The position numbers and the translations under genes were made by a program. Below, in pieces: positions 15,897-25,239 of a stretch of 64,000 nucleotides of DNA. How positions within the stretch are numbered: position 1 is the stretch's first letter; every line of letters starts with the position of its first letter. Below the pieces are notes generated by a model. It was not told where the DNA came from and ran no database searches. It saw nothing but the letters and a program-made list of their open reading frames with translations. The stretch comes from Thermodesulfobacteriota bacterium (GTDB taxonomy: Bacteria; Desulfobacterota; DSM-4660; Desulfatiglandales; Desulfatiglandaceae): the NCBI GenBank assembly GCA_028278625.1, contig JANQDY010000183.1:1-64000 (forward strand), given 5' to 3'.

Positions 15897-16950
15897 CCTG
15901 GCATGGGAAGGCCGACGGCTGAATAAGAAGGAAGCCCTGCTGCTGTACGAAAAAGGGAATCTCCTGACCTTGGGCCGGCTGGCGCAAAAGGCCCGTTTTG
16001 TCCATAACCCGGACCCCATTGCCACCTATGCGGTGGACCGCAACATCAACTACACCAATGTTTGCACTTCTGAATGCGCTTTTTGCGCTTTTTACAAATC
16101 CCAGGAGAGCCCTGATGCCTATGTCATGGATGAAGAAACCCTTCGCGCAAAGTGTCGTGAAACCCTTGATCTGGGCGGCACGCAGATTCTCTATCAGGGA
16201 GGGCTCAACCCGCATCTGGATTTGCGCTGGCACGAAGAGCGATTGGCGCTCATGAAACAGATGGGACTCCATGTGCACGGCTATTCGCCGCCCGAAGTGG
16301 TGTTCATGGCCCGCCAGGAGAACATGGAAATTCCCCAGGTCATCCAGAGGCTAAGGGACGCCGGCTTGGGGTCCATACCGGGCGGGGGTGCGGAAATCCT
16401 GGTGGATCGGGTGCGGCGGAAAATTTCTCCCAGGAAAGCCACAACCGCCCAATGGCTCGGCGTTATGAAAACGGCCCACCATCTGGGGCTCAAAACCACG
16501 GCCACCATGATGTTCGGTCATATTGAAACCCCGGAAGAACGCATTTTGCACCTGTCTGCCATCAGAAACCTTCAGGATGAAACCGGCGGATTCACGGCTT
16601 TTATTCCCTGGCCCTACCAGCCCGGTCAGAACACCCTTTCAGGCAAGCCCCTGGGCGGCATCCCCTATCTCAGGATGCTGGCCATTTCTCGGATTTTTCT
16701 GGATAATATCCCTCACATTCAGGCTTCCTGGGTCACCCAAGGACACCACATCGGTCAGGTGGCCCTTCATTTCGGGGCCGACGATATGGGCTCCACCATG
16801 ATTGAGGAAAATGTCGTGGCTTCCGTCGGTGTCAAAAACCGAATGACCCAAAAAGAGATCATACGGCTGATCCGGGCCGCCGGTTTTAATCCCCTTCAGC
16901 GGGACACCCTTTATGTTCCCGTTCAAAACAGCCACGAGCCAACCCCATGA
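15865..16950 (+). CDS. mqnC: Dehypoxanthine futalosine cyclase, radical SAM
   Basis: Cyclises dehypoxanthine futalosine to cyclic DHFL in menaquinone synthesis. 361 residues. The radical SAM cluster motif CTSECAFC gives C67, C71 and C74, with NINYTNVC before it. YQGGLNPHLDL, GGGAEILVDRVR and the C-terminal LHFGADDMGSTMIEENV distinguish MqnC from MqnE. The ATG at 15865 overlaps the end of mqnE by 32 bases; an in-frame start at 15796 would extend the overlap and is unlikely. It ends in an ATGA overlap with the deaminase gene. Confidence 0.95.
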   Translation: MTPSSLREIIDLAWEGRRLNKKEALLLYEKGNLLTLGRLAQKARFVHNPDPIATYAVDRNINYTNVCTSECAFCAFYKSQESPDAYVMDEETLRAKCRETLDLGGTQILYQGGLNPHLDLRWHEERLALMKQMGLHVHGYSPPEVVFMARQENMEIPQVIQRLRDAGLGSIPGGGAEILVDRVRRKISPRKATTAQWLGVMKTAHHLGLKTTATMMFGHIETPEERILHLSAIRNLQDETGGFTAFIPWPYQPGQNTLSGKPLGGIPYLRMLAISRIFLDNIPHIQASWVTQGHHIGQVALHFGADDMGSTMIEENVVASVGVKNRMTQKEIIRLIRAAGFNPLQRDTLYVPVQNSHEPTP

Positions 16951-18113
16951 CACCCGTCACCCACCGGGCGCGCTGGATCATGATCGAACCAGGGCACTTT
17001 GTTGAAAACGGCCGTGTCACGGTTCATGAAAACCGGATTCTGGATATCGGCAAATACAATCATGCCGGATCCGGCGGCGCCACCATCGATCATGGACCGG
17101 GGATCCTTATGCCAGCCCTGGTAAACGCTCACACCCACATTGCCCTTGACGACTCGGCCAGACCCCTTGCCGGGGACGGTTTTATCCCCTGGGTAGAAGG
17201 GGTCATCGACCACAGGAACCGCCAGAGTGCCGAAGCCGCCCAACGGATGGTCATAAGGGGAATCCATGCGCTCATGGCTTCAGGCACTGCCCTGGTTGGG
17301 GAGTTCGGCCCCCACATTGCGGTGGATCGGGCCCTTAGAACGGCCGGTCTTGGGGCCATTGTCTGGACGGAATGCCTGGGCAATGACCGGGACCTACCCC
17401 CTCTTCCGGAGGACAAAGGGTGTGTTCAACATGCCTGGGCCGCCCACGCGCCACACACCACCAGTCCTTTCCTGCTCAAAAGGATTCAGGGTGCCGATGC
17501 CCGCATTGGGCGACGGTTCTGTCTGCACCTGGCCGAATCCCGGGAAGAAGTGGCGTTTCTAATGAACGGAAAAGGGGATTGGGCCGACTTCATGACCGGC
17601 AGAGGGATCAACTTTAGTGGATGGGACTGCTTTGGAAAGGGGCCGGTCCAATTGGCCCTGGATTTGGGGCTTTTGGACCGAAACACCCTGGCCGTGCACC
17701 TTCTGGAAATGTCTTCCTCTGAAATGGATGCCTTGGCCCGGACCGGCGCCCATGTGTGTCTGTGCCCCAGGTCCAACTGGGCACTGCACCGAAAACTACC
17801 GGACATCCCCGCACTTATGAAACGCGGTGTCAACCCGGCCATCGGCACCGATTCCCTGGCGTCTGTCGGCAGTCTCAGCCTTTTTGACGAAATGCGCTTT
17901 ATTCATGAACGGTATCCGGGGCTTCATCCCGACACCCTATTGAGATTTGGAACAATCAACGGTGCCCGGGCTTTGGGATATGGGGACATAGGTTCAATTC
18001 GGCCGGGAAATCGAATCCCCATACTCTATGTGGATCTGGACATTGCGGCTTCAGGGTCCATTTCGGAAGCACTGGTTTCAACGGAAATGGTGACTCCGAA
18101 ACTGGTTCACTGA
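16947..18113 (+). CDS. mqnX: Aminofutalosine deaminase, amidohydrolase family
   Basis: 388-residue metal-dependent amidohydrolase. Metal ligands are NAHTHIA (H62, H64), a later His in the AAHAPH segment, and D in IGTDSLAS; HLAESREE is the deaminase-subgroup motif. In this context it should deaminate aminofutalosine to futalosine, the substrate of MqnB, whose gene also lies in this window. It overlaps mqnC by four bases (ATGA) and is followed by the prenyltransferase gene. The substrate is inferred from the operon; the family alone includes SAH/guanine-type deaminases. Confidence 0.85.
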   Translation: MTPVTHRARWIMIEPGHFVENGRVTVHENRILDIGKYNHAGSGGATIDHGPGILMPALVNAHTHIALDDSARPLAGDGFIPWVEGVIDHRNRQSAEAAQRMVIRGIHALMASGTALVGEFGPHIAVDRALRTAGLGAIVWTECLGNDRDLPPLPEDKGCVQHAWAAHAPHTTSPFLLKRIQGADARIGRRFCLHLAESREEVAFLMNGKGDWADFMTGRGINFSGWDCFGKGPVQLALDLGLLDRNTLAVHLLEMSSSEMDALARTGAHVCLCPRSNWALHRKLPDIPALMKRGVNPAIGTDSLASVGSLSLFDEMRFIHERYPGLHPDTLLRFGTINGARALGYGDIGSIRPGNRIPILYVDLDIAASGSISEALVSTEMVTPKLVH

Positions 18114-18136
18114 TCCACCTGCATCGGGAGGCGTTC

Positions 18137-18985
18137 ATGCCCTTACAAACCCTTTTCGCCCTGGTCAAGATCGAACACACCCTTTTCGCCCTTCCCCTGG
18201 CCTTAACCGGAGCGGTTCTGGCGGCGAGAGGCCTGCCGCCCATCACGGTACTCCTCCTCATGGCAGTGGCCTTTACGGCGGCAAGGGCCGCGGCCATGGC
18301 ATTCAACCGCATCGCCGACCGCCACTTGGACGCCCGGAACCCGCGCACCGCCGGACGCGAAATCCCTTCGGGGAAGCTTTCGGTATCGAGCGTATGGGGC
18401 CTCATCCTTGTTTCCGTTGCCGTTTTTCTATTGGCTTCATGGGCCATCAATCCCCTGTGCGGCAAACTGGCCCCTATGGCCCTGGTGGTCCTTCTGGGAT
18501 ACTCCTTTACCAAGCGGTTCACGCACCTCTGCCATTATCTGCTCGGTCTGGCCCTGGGCATGGCGCCTGTTGCCGGATGGATCGCGGTGACCGGCGGTGT
18601 TGCTTCGGCACCCATTGTCCTGGGCCTGGGGGTTATCTTCTGGACCGCGGGCTTTGATATCCTTTACGCCTGCCAGGACGTTCTGTTCGACCGGCACATG
18701 GGACTTCATTCCGTTCCCGCCAAAATGGGGACCCAAAAAGCGTTAAGAGTAGCGGCATTGAGTCACGTGGCGGCCTTTGTGCTCTTTGTGGCGGCAGGGG
18801 CCCTGGCATCCCTTGGCCTGGGCTTTTACCTTCTTTCCATCATCACCGGGGGTCTTCTGATCTGGGAACACCGGATCATCACGCCCGATGATCTCACGCG
18901 CCTGGACATGGCGTTCTTTAAGGTGAATTCCATGGTGTCCACCAGCCTCCTTGTGGCGGTCATCGCCGGTTTGATCCACTTTTGA
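18137..18985 (+). CDS. mqnP: UbiA-type polyprenyltransferase of the menaquinone pathway
   Basis: 282-residue integral membrane prenyltransferase that attaches the polyprenyl tail to the naphthoate ring. Two aspartate-rich motifs of the UbiA family are visible: NRIADRHLDARNPRT (about 55-69) and a second at YACQDVLFDRHMGLHS. About eight membrane helices are predicted. GGGAGG lies seven bases before the ATG. As last gene of mqnE-mqnC-mqnX-mqnP it fits the MqnP role; the substrate is inferred from this context. A short GC hairpin followed by TTTT lies about 75 bases downstream. Confidence 0.9.
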   Translation: MPLQTLFALVKIEHTLFALPLALTGAVLAARGLPPITVLLLMAVAFTAARAAAMAFNRIADRHLDARNPRTAGREIPSGKLSVSSVWGLILVSVAVFLLASWAINPLCGKLAPMALVVLLGYSFTKRFTHLCHYLLGLALGMAPVAGWIAVTGGVASAPIVLGLGVIFWTAGFDILYACQDVLFDRHMGLHSVPAKMGTQKALRVAALSHVAAFVLFVAAGALASLGLGFYLLSIITGGLLIWEHRIITPDDLTRLDMAFFKVNSMVSTSLLVAVIAGLIHF

Positions 18986-19057
18986 TGCCTTCAAGATTTG
19001 CCCCTCCGAAAGGCCCATGAGCCTACTCCCGGGCCGGGAAAACGCCCCTTGACAACA

Positions 19058-19075
19058 TGGCCCAAAGGGCCTTTT
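19058..19075 (+). terminator. Possible weak terminator after mqnP
   Basis: GGCCC-AAA-GGGCC followed by four T. The stem is only five pairs, so this is tentative. Confidence 0.35.
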
Positions 19076-19157
19076 ACGGATGGAAACGAATTGACTGAGG
19101 ATTGGACCCTGTAATATAGTTGAAACACTTCTTCCACATGCAAGCAGGAGAATGGGC

Positions 19158-19499
19158 ATGAAGATGAATGGAACCCTTTTGCTTTTGCCGGTTTGTGTGT
19201 TCGTATTGTGCCTCTTTTGTGAAACCGTCTATTCTCAGGAAGAAGCGACTAAACGGCAGCCGCCTTTGTTCCATGACGCCACGCCATGTGAGAAAGTCCA
19301 TCTCGAACAAATTAAAGTTCCCGAAGATTTTGCCATTAGTCGCTCGGAAGGGCCCACCCATGCCGATTGGGGGGCCCATCGTTTTGTTTTGGTCAGGGCA
19401 AACGGAAAGTATTCGGTCAGAGAAACCCGTTGGGCAAGGGATCAAAAACCTGAAAGTGGTGATGCACGGAAAAATAAGACTTTGCCGGCCGTAATTTGA
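19158..19499 (+). CDS. Small exported hypothetical protein
   Basis: About 113 residues with a clear signal peptide (LLLLPVCVFVLCLFCETVYS, then Q-E-E). The mature part is short and charged, with one Cys (ATPCEKVHLEQIKV) and a segment HRFVLVRANGKYSVRE. No family recognised. I chose the ATG at 19158 since AGGAG lies seven bases upstream; the ATG at 19152 is too close to it. It ends 24 bases before the ankyrin membrane protein gene and is probably transcribed with it. Confidence 0.65.
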   Translation: MKMNGTLLLLPVCVFVLCLFCETVYSQEEATKRQPPLFHDATPCEKVHLEQIKVPEDFAISRSEGPTHADWGAHRFVLVRANGKYSVRETRWARDQKPESGDARKNKTLPAVI

Positions 19500-19523
19500 C
19501 CTTTAAGAGAGAGGAGGGAAATT

Positions 19524-22127
19524 ATGGGGTTCGCATTGCTCTGGATGGAAAGCCAGGCCTTGGCACTGCTTTTCATTGCCGTCGTTTATGCTGTTTCCGG
19601 AAAAATCGGGAAACGGTGGGGACGCGTTGTCCTTCGCGCCATTGCCTTCCTTTTGCCGCTTTTTTGGGGAGGCGCTTATGTCCTTGCCGCCGGCCTTCTA
19701 CGTTCCAACAATATCAAACCCGATTGGTTATTGGCTTACGCGATTTCCTGGACCATCTGCTTTCTGTGCGGCTTTTTCTTGATTCGACGATTTGCCCTCA
19801 AGGAAAAGGGAGCGGTCCTGGCCTGCGGATCGTGGTCACGCCCGGTGCTTTGCTGCGCACTGGGAATCGTTCTCACTTTCCTTGTCATCACATATCTCAA
19901 AATGGATTTGGATGCCCGGGCCCAACTGATGTCCGGACAGACCCGGGGGCTGGCAAAAGCCGTGCGGGTGAAACCGGCACCCATACCCTATGATAAAAAC
20001 GGCGCCCGCATTTACCAGCAGGCATTCGATGGGATCCATCTGCCCCATTGGGCCTCTCGAATCGAGAGCCCCGGATTTGTGCCGAGCATTGGGAATACCA
20101 AGGCCGTGCTAAAGAAAAATCAACCGGCCATGTCATCGCTCAATCTTGCTGCTCAAGCACCAAATGTCTCTTTCATGCCCGATCCCGCAACGGACCGTCA
20201 TTGGCCATCCTATGAAGCCCAACTCCCTCCGGTTCACGGCGCCATTTTGGCATCGCGCTTATTGGGCCTTGACGCCTTTTTAAAAACAGCCAATGGAGAC
20301 ACAAAAGCGGCATTGGCCAGTATCGGGGCTATCGGCCGCATGGCCCTTCTTTTCAGCCGAACCCCCTATCTTATTGCAAATGGGCTCAGCGGACGTTTGA
20401 TAGAAACCCGGAAGGCGGTCCTCGAGCGGTCCTTGGCTTTTTCGCCGGAAATTCATAAGGAACAAATGCCTGTATCGACCAAACCCGAAGGATTTCTGTT
20501 CGAATCTTTTTTGCGTGCCCTGGTCATGGAACAAGCGATGTTTCTCTATTCTTTCTCCAGGGATATCTCCACAAAATCATTGTGCGATCTTCTTTTTATG
20601 GGGGGAAATGATGCATTCGAGTATATCTTCTGCATTCTTCCCTACCGTATATTCATGCTGGATTCCGAACTTCGATTCCATGATCGTTTTTGGAAAAAGA
20701 CCTACGATTTTCTTTCCCAACCGGTTTATCAACGATTTCAGAAACATCAAGAATGGGAAAAGGAGATGATGAAACACCCGGGCGGAATTATTTCCGCTCT
20801 CGCCCTTGCCCGTTTTTCCAAGGTATCCCTCTCTCCATTTGTGGGAGAAGCCAACTTGCGCCTGTCGGAAGTGGCCGTGGCCGCGGCAGCCTATCATTGG
20901 GATAAGGGGGCTTACCCCCTCCGGATCGATAATCTTGCACCGGACTATATGGCGCACATCCCAATGGATCCTTTTGACGGAAAGCCGCTTAAAATGACAG
21001 GCAACGCCCTGGGGGTCACTTTCTACAGTATCGGTCCGGATTTTAAGGACAATGGAGGAGCCGTCACATTCGAACGCCCCGATGGTCAAAAAGCTTCGGG
21101 GGATATCGTCTTCAGGCTCGGGGCGGCCTACGACCAGGCCTTTTTAAAACCGGCGTTGCCGCAGTTGGCCGCCAATGGCAACATGATGATGGTTCAAAGG
21201 GCATTGGCAGCGGGCGCCGATGTCAATCAGAACTTTCCGCTGGTGGCCGCGGCCGCGGCCGGGCACTCTGACATCGTTCGCCTGCTTCTGGAAAAAGGCG
21301 CTGATATCGATGTCATGACCCGTGTGCCTAAAAAAACCGGAAAGAGAGGGAAGGAGGAAGGAGAATTTTCCTTCACGGAGGACGACCGCATTATCGGCGG
21401 AATGACCGCGCTAATGGCGGCAGCCGTGAACGGGCGGGAAAAAACCCTTCTACTTCTGCTAAATGGCGGCGCAAACCCTCGAATGGCCAATCCAAAAGGG
21501 CGGAACGCCTTGATTGTGGCCCAGGGAATTGGGCTCCTGAAAGCGGGAGAGTGGATGAGCGGCAAGCTGGAAAACATCAAAAGAGCAAAAATGGAAATCA
21601 AGTCGCTCGATGTCAGGGTAAAAGCGCTTAAAGCGAAAGCCGATGGGCTCTTTAAGAGCGATGAGTCGCTTAAGGCACTCACCTTGGCCGAGTCCAGGCT
21701 CTCAAGGACCAGGCGCCATGTGGAAGACTGGGAGGCGCCAAATGGGCCTTTGACACACGTCCGCGGTGAACCCGCGGCTTCGGAATCCTTTGGCCCCCGC
21801 ACGGATATCACACAACGCCTGCTGGCAGCCGGATCGGATATCCGTGGAAAAGACAAACTGGGTATCACAGCACTAATGGCGGCGGCCTTTGATGGGGACA
21901 TGGAGAGTGTTCGGTTGCTCATTTTTAAGGGTGCCGATATCAACAGCAGAAACCATTTTGGTTGGACCCCGCTGATTGTTGCAAGAGCCCGTGGGAATCT
22001 CGCAATTGAAAAGCTGCTCATTGATGAAGGCGCAATTCCCGGTGCCAAAGACGATGAAATTGTCAATCGTCTGATGTGGGGCCTTGAACAAATGAAGACG
22101 GCGCCGCAACGAAAGCGAAAAAAATGA
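19524..22127 (+). CDS. Membrane protein with C-terminal ankyrin repeats
   Basis: 867 residues. Four membrane helices lie in the first 130 residues, then a soluble region of about 400 residues with no recognised domain. Ankyrin repeats follow from about 545 onward: NMMMVQRALAAGADVNQNF, HSDIVRLLLEKGADIDVM, MTALMAAAVNGREKTLLLLLNGGANP, then a coiled-coil-like insert (about 685-735) and ITALMAAAFDGDMESVRLL plus a final repeat. Ankyrin repeats mediate protein contacts. GAGAGGAGGG precedes the ATG. It probably scaffolds something at the inner membrane; the partner is unknown. Confidence 0.8.
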   Translation: MGFALLWMESQALALLFIAVVYAVSGKIGKRWGRVVLRAIAFLLPLFWGGAYVLAAGLLRSNNIKPDWLLAYAISWTICFLCGFFLIRRFALKEKGAVLACGSWSRPVLCCALGIVLTFLVITYLKMDLDARAQLMSGQTRGLAKAVRVKPAPIPYDKNGARIYQQAFDGIHLPHWASRIESPGFVPSIGNTKAVLKKNQPAMSSLNLAAQAPNVSFMPDPATDRHWPSYEAQLPPVHGAILASRLLGLDAFLKTANGDTKAALASIGAIGRMALLFSRTPYLIANGLSGRLIETRKAVLERSLAFSPEIHKEQMPVSTKPEGFLFESFLRALVMEQAMFLYSFSRDISTKSLCDLLFMGGNDAFEYIFCILPYRIFMLDSELRFHDRFWKKTYDFLSQPVYQRFQKHQEWEKEMMKHPGGIISALALARFSKVSLSPFVGEANLRLSEVAVAAAAYHWDKGAYPLRIDNLAPDYMAHIPMDPFDGKPLKMTGNALGVTFYSIGPDFKDNGGAVTFERPDGQKASGDIVFRLGAAYDQAFLKPALPQLAANGNMMMVQRALAAGADVNQNFPLVAAAAAGHSDIVRLLLEKGADIDVMTRVPKKTGKRGKEEGEFSFTEDDRIIGGMTALMAAAVNGREKTLLLLLNGGANPRMANPKGRNALIVAQGIGLLKAGEWMSGKLENIKRAKMEIKSLDVRVKALKAKADGLFKSDESLKALTLAESRLSRTRRHVEDWEAPNGPLTHVRGEPAASESFGPRTDITQRLLAAGSDIRGKDKLGITALMAAAFDGDMESVRLLIFKGADINSRNHFGWTPLIVARARGNLAIEKLLIDEGAIPGAKDDEIVNRLMWGLEQMKTAPQRKRKK

Positions 22128-22823
22128 TTGTCAAATGGACGGGCGGTCTCAACCGTCCGCCCCTCTATACGGGGAATCCAACTGAATGTCATGGGAGATG
22201 AAATCTCCCATTGGCTCTGTGACAGCATGGAAGAAGCCCTTGCGGAATTGGAAGGGCATTTCACAAAGACGGTCGAGAGCTGACCCGGGATGATCATGTT
22301 TTTGACTTGACGCACCATACGGAATTGATCGTAACGGATTCACCAGCTGCTAACCAGACAGGGTGGCGATGATGAATTTATTCAGGTGGAAGGGGAATGG
22401 CGGATTGTAAAGGTGGATCGCCGGTTTGCCTGGGCCAAAGCAAAGGATCCCGATCAAGAACACCCGTCCGTGGGCTATAAGGCAATTATCAAGAACCTGC
22501 GTACAAAAGACCGCTCCGAATTGTAATCATCAATCACACTTTTTACTGAGCGACCAGATGTTAGGTCAACTCAACAGTTTCCAACAGCGTCCTGCTGCCG
22601 ACCATCGCCGGTTTGATCCGACCCGGTGAAATGGGGCGTTGATTCGGCACATCTTTTATTGAAGATTTGCCCGAGATTTTGGTATTGTGGCTTTTAGACC
22701 TCTTTTCCAGCAGGAATGTCCCATGCTCAAAATGCAATTTAAGCTTATAGCTTAAATTATTGTTTATAAGCCATTTGTTTTACAAATGCACAAAGAACAG
22801 ATGGAGAAGTAAGGAGAGGAACA
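22128..22823. other. Long intergenic region with a decayed gene and a dyad
   Basis: Just after the ankyrin gene GGGCGG and CCGCCC (about 22140-22162) can pair, but no T tract follows. The middle holds a broken coding stretch (listed separately). Near the right end GCTTATA (22743-22749) and TATAAGC (22765-22771) form an inverted repeat about 55 bases before the next gene, a possible operator. Confidence 0.4.
22189..22527 (+). pseudogene. Probable frameshifted remnant of a small gene
   Basis: Three consecutive frames look coding. ATG-GGA at about 22193 opens MGDEISHWLCDSMEEALAEL and stops after 30 codons. A second frame gives LTRDDHVFDLTHHTELIV. A third gives DDEFIQVEGEWRIVKVD and continues to ELstop at 22527. 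The ordinary amino-acid make-up of each piece, joined end to end, suggests one gene of about 110 residues broken by two frameshifts. No family recognised. A sequencing error is an alternative. Confidence 0.35.
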
Positions 22824-23885
22824 ATGAAAGAAGTCATCACTGCAATCGCCGTTCTTTTTGTTTCCCTGAGTCTTTCAACACAGACCATTGCCGAAACGAA
22901 GTTAGGTCCGGACCAGATCAGCATGGTGGGTGCCGTTGAAACAGGTTCTCCTACCACGCACGACCCCAAAGGGGCCGTTGTTTCGGCCATCAACGGCTAT
23001 ATCGGTTTTAACTATTCCTATGGCGGATATTTTGCTGCTTCCGGCACCGGCGCCATGGGCGTTTACGGTTCTTCCTCCGGCAGCAACGGCATGGGGATCT
23101 ATGGCACCGCCATTGCGGCAAACGGCTGGGCCGTTTATGGGGATGCGACAGGTATCAGCGGCCGGGGCGTTTGCGGCTATGCTTCCAATACCGGGCCAGG
23201 CACAAAATACGGCGGATACTTCACCTCCGAAGGGCAAAACGGCATCGGTGCCCGGGGTGAGGCTTCGGGAGAGGACGGCACCGGCCTGTTCGGCAGGGCC
23301 ACGGGAACCAACGGCAATGGTGTCGTGGGTGACGGCTTGCTCTACGATTTCTACGCAATCGGTGCAGGTGTCAATTATGGGCCGTTTACCGGGGCCCACG
23401 ATGTGAAACTGGATGAAGCGATGCCTTTGGAAGTCCCTGCCGGAATGATCGTTTCCATAACGGGCAAGACAGTTACAAGAAAGGATGAAACAGGAGCCGT
23501 ATCCATCTCTTCCACCCTGCCCACCGTGACCCTCTCTGACATTCCCAAGGACAAAACGGTCTTGGGCGCTTTTGTTTCCGAAGTTCCCCTTCCCGGAAAG
23601 CATTGGTACAAACCTTTAAAAGGAGAGCGGTTCGGCGTGGTCAACGCTTTGGGGGAAGGCCGCGTCTGGGTGACCGATCGAAACGGTGAAATCGCTGCCG
23701 GGGACTACATTACCACTTCCGACATTCCCGGTTACGGCCAGATGCAGGATGATGATCTGCTCCATTCCTACACCGTGGGCAAGGCCATCGAAACCGTGGA
23801 TTGGAATGCGGTGACCGTTACCCTTAACCACAATGGGAGGATCTACAAGGCGTATCTCATCGCCGTTGTGTATACAGGCGGCTAA
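22824..23885 (+). CDS. Exported glycine-rich repeat protein, tail-fibre-like
   Basis: 353 residues with a signal peptide (VLFVSLSLSTQTIAE). Residues 50-165 are a Gly/Tyr/Ser-rich repeat, with recurring GVYG, GIYG, AVYG, GVCGY, GLFG and GVVG every 10-20 residues, as seen in trimeric fibres and surface beta-structures. The last 160 residues form a beta-rich domain (RVWVTDRNGEIAAGDYITTS, then YTVGKAIE) reminiscent of the intramolecular-chaperone/autoprocessing domain at the end of some phage tail fibres and surface proteins (Peptidase_G2-like). This last link is tentative. No other phage genes are nearby. GGAGAGG precedes the ATG. Confidence 0.75.
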   Translation: MKEVITAIAVLFVSLSLSTQTIAETKLGPDQISMVGAVETGSPTTHDPKGAVVSAINGYIGFNYSYGGYFAASGTGAMGVYGSSSGSNGMGIYGTAIAANGWAVYGDATGISGRGVCGYASNTGPGTKYGGYFTSEGQNGIGARGEASGEDGTGLFGRATGTNGNGVVGDGLLYDFYAIGAGVNYGPFTGAHDVKLDEAMPLEVPAGMIVSITGKTVTRKDETGAVSISSTLPTVTLSDIPKDKTVLGAFVSEVPLPGKHWYKPLKGERFGVVNALGEGRVWVTDRNGEIAAGDYITTSDIPGYGQMQDDDLLHSYTVGKAIETVDWNAVTVTLNHNGRIYKAYLIAVVYTGG

Positions 23886-23886
23886 T

Positions 23887-24291
23887 TCATTCTAATGATT
23901 GGCCGTTTAGAATGGAAACCTGTTCGTTTATGGTCCAGAGGTCAAAAAGATATCCGAGGCCGAAGATCCCCCCGGTCAACAGATAAATGATTCCCGAAAG
24001 CCATTTTCCCATGTAGAAGCGGTGGATGCCGAAAAAACCCAAGAAAGTGAGCAGTATCCATGCGACCGTATAATCCAGATCTCCTTCCTGATACCTGAAA
24101 TCAGCCTGACGGTCCATGGCGGGGATCAGGAAAAAGTCGACAATCCAGCCGATCAGGAAAAGCCCGAAAGTGAAAAACCAGATGGTCCCTGAAATCGGCT
24201 TTCCATAGTAAAACCTATGGGACCCCGTAAAACCGAAAAGCCAGAGAATGTAGCCCACAGTCTTTAAATGCGTGTCCCTTGAACGGTCCAT
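23887..24291 (-). CDS. TM2-domain membrane protein
   Basis: 134 residues with two tandem TM2-type units: [19 protein letters not shown] (about 13-31) and [18 protein letters not shown] (about 78-95). Each carries the G(x)HRFY(x)GK signature between membrane helices, and each is followed by a second helix ending in Asp-containing WIVDFFLIP or LFDLWTI. The function of TM2 proteins in bacteria is poorly known. It converges with the tail-fibre-like gene with one base between stops and is monocistronic. Confidence 0.85.
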   Translation of the reverse strand: MDRSRDTHLKTVGYILWLFGFTGSHRFYYGKPISGTIWFFTFGLFLIGWIVDFFLIPAMDRQADFRYQEGDLDYTVAWILLTFLGFFGIHRFYMGKWLSGIIYLLTGGIFGLGYLFDLWTINEQVSILNGQSLE

Positions 24292-24396
24292 TTGCCCCTC
24301 CGGTCTTTTTGTTATCGGGGGGCTTTCTGCAAAAGAAAACCCCTGTGCCTTCTGGTTCCTTATTGCCGGGTCCCTCTGATCAACCTGCGAGGCCCT

Positions 24397-25239
24397 TCAA
24401 TGTGCCATCAACGGCAGGTTTGAGGGCACGAGCAGTCCGGCGGACTCGGCCCGCTTAAACAACACCGCGACTGCCTTTTCTCCTTCATCCCCCAGATCCC
24501 CGGTAAACCGGTTTACATAGAGATCGATGTGCTGACGGATCACCTGCGGCGCCATCTCCTGGGCATGGGACCGGACATAATCCCTGACCATGGGCGAACC
24601 GCTTTTTGCCAGGGCAAGGGACCGGCGGATTCGTTCATCCACTTCTTTTGCCACAGGGGTTCCGAGACGCCTTTGAATGGCGATGCCGCCCAAGGGAATG
24701 GGGAGTCCGGTCTCCTCTTCCCACCACTCGCCCAGATCGAGAACGGCCCGAAGACCGTAGGCATCCAGGGTAAACCGTCCTTCATGAATGACCAACCCGA
24801 ACTCCGCTTCGCCGTCTCTCACCGCCGGCATTACCTCTGAAAAGACCATTTGACGGAACTTGGGTTCAGTTCCCATAAAGAGGGTCAACAGAAGCCGCGC
24901 CGTTGTCAAATTCCCCGGCGCCGCAATGGTCCCTTTTTTGAGATCCGTCAAACGGGTACCCGGCCGGGCCACCAGCACCGGTCCGCAGCCCCTGCCCAGG
25001 GCGCCTCCCGAGTGGAGCAGCGCGTATTTCTCCCGGACCTTGCCGAAGGCGAAAAAGGAGAGCTTGGTAACATCCAGCTTCTCTTTGAGGGCCCATTCGT
25101 TCAGGGTTTCCACGTCGGCCAAAACGGTCTCGAAAATGGGCGAACCAACCTTTGAAGGCGGATTAAGCCCCGCGAAAACGTAGGTATCATTGGGGCATGT
25201 TGAGTACCCGATCGTTAGTTTTTTCAATAGTTTTTCCAT
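24397..25239 (-). CDS. mqnD: 1,4-dihydroxy-6-naphthoate synthase
   Basis: Converts cyclic dehypoxanthine futalosine to 1,4-dihydroxy-6-naphthoate, late in the futalosine menaquinone pathway. 280 residues with a periplasmic-binding-protein-like fold. The N-terminal LTIGYSTCPNDTYVFAGL is diagnostic. AAPGNLTTARLLL, EFGLVIHEGRFT and GLPIPLGGIAIQRRL are further family segments. The last includes the conserved PLGG loop. Its start overlaps the end of mqnB by 16 bases, so the two are translationally linked. Confidence 0.94.
   Translation of the reverse strand: MEKLLKKLTIGYSTCPNDTYVFAGLNPPSKVGSPIFETVLADVETLNEWALKEKLDVTKLSFFAFGKVREKYALLHSGGALGRGCGPVLVARPGTRLTDLKKGTIAAPGNLTTARLLLTLFMGTEPKFRQMVFSEVMPAVRDGEAEFGLVIHEGRFTLDAYGLRAVLDLGEWWEEETGLPIPLGGIAIQRRLGTPVAKEVDERIRRSLALAKSGSPMVRDYVRSHAQEMAPQVIRQHIDLYVNRFTGDLGDEGEKAVAVLFKRAESAGLLVPSNLPLMAH

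Noticed and set aside
21227..22318. 363-codon minus-strand frame opposite the ankyrin gene
   Set aside because: Ser/Arg/Phe-rich antisense product of a repeat-coding region.
22824..23885. Prophage origin for the tail-fibre-like protein
   Set aside because: It has a signal peptide and no phage structural, lysis or integrase gene is near.
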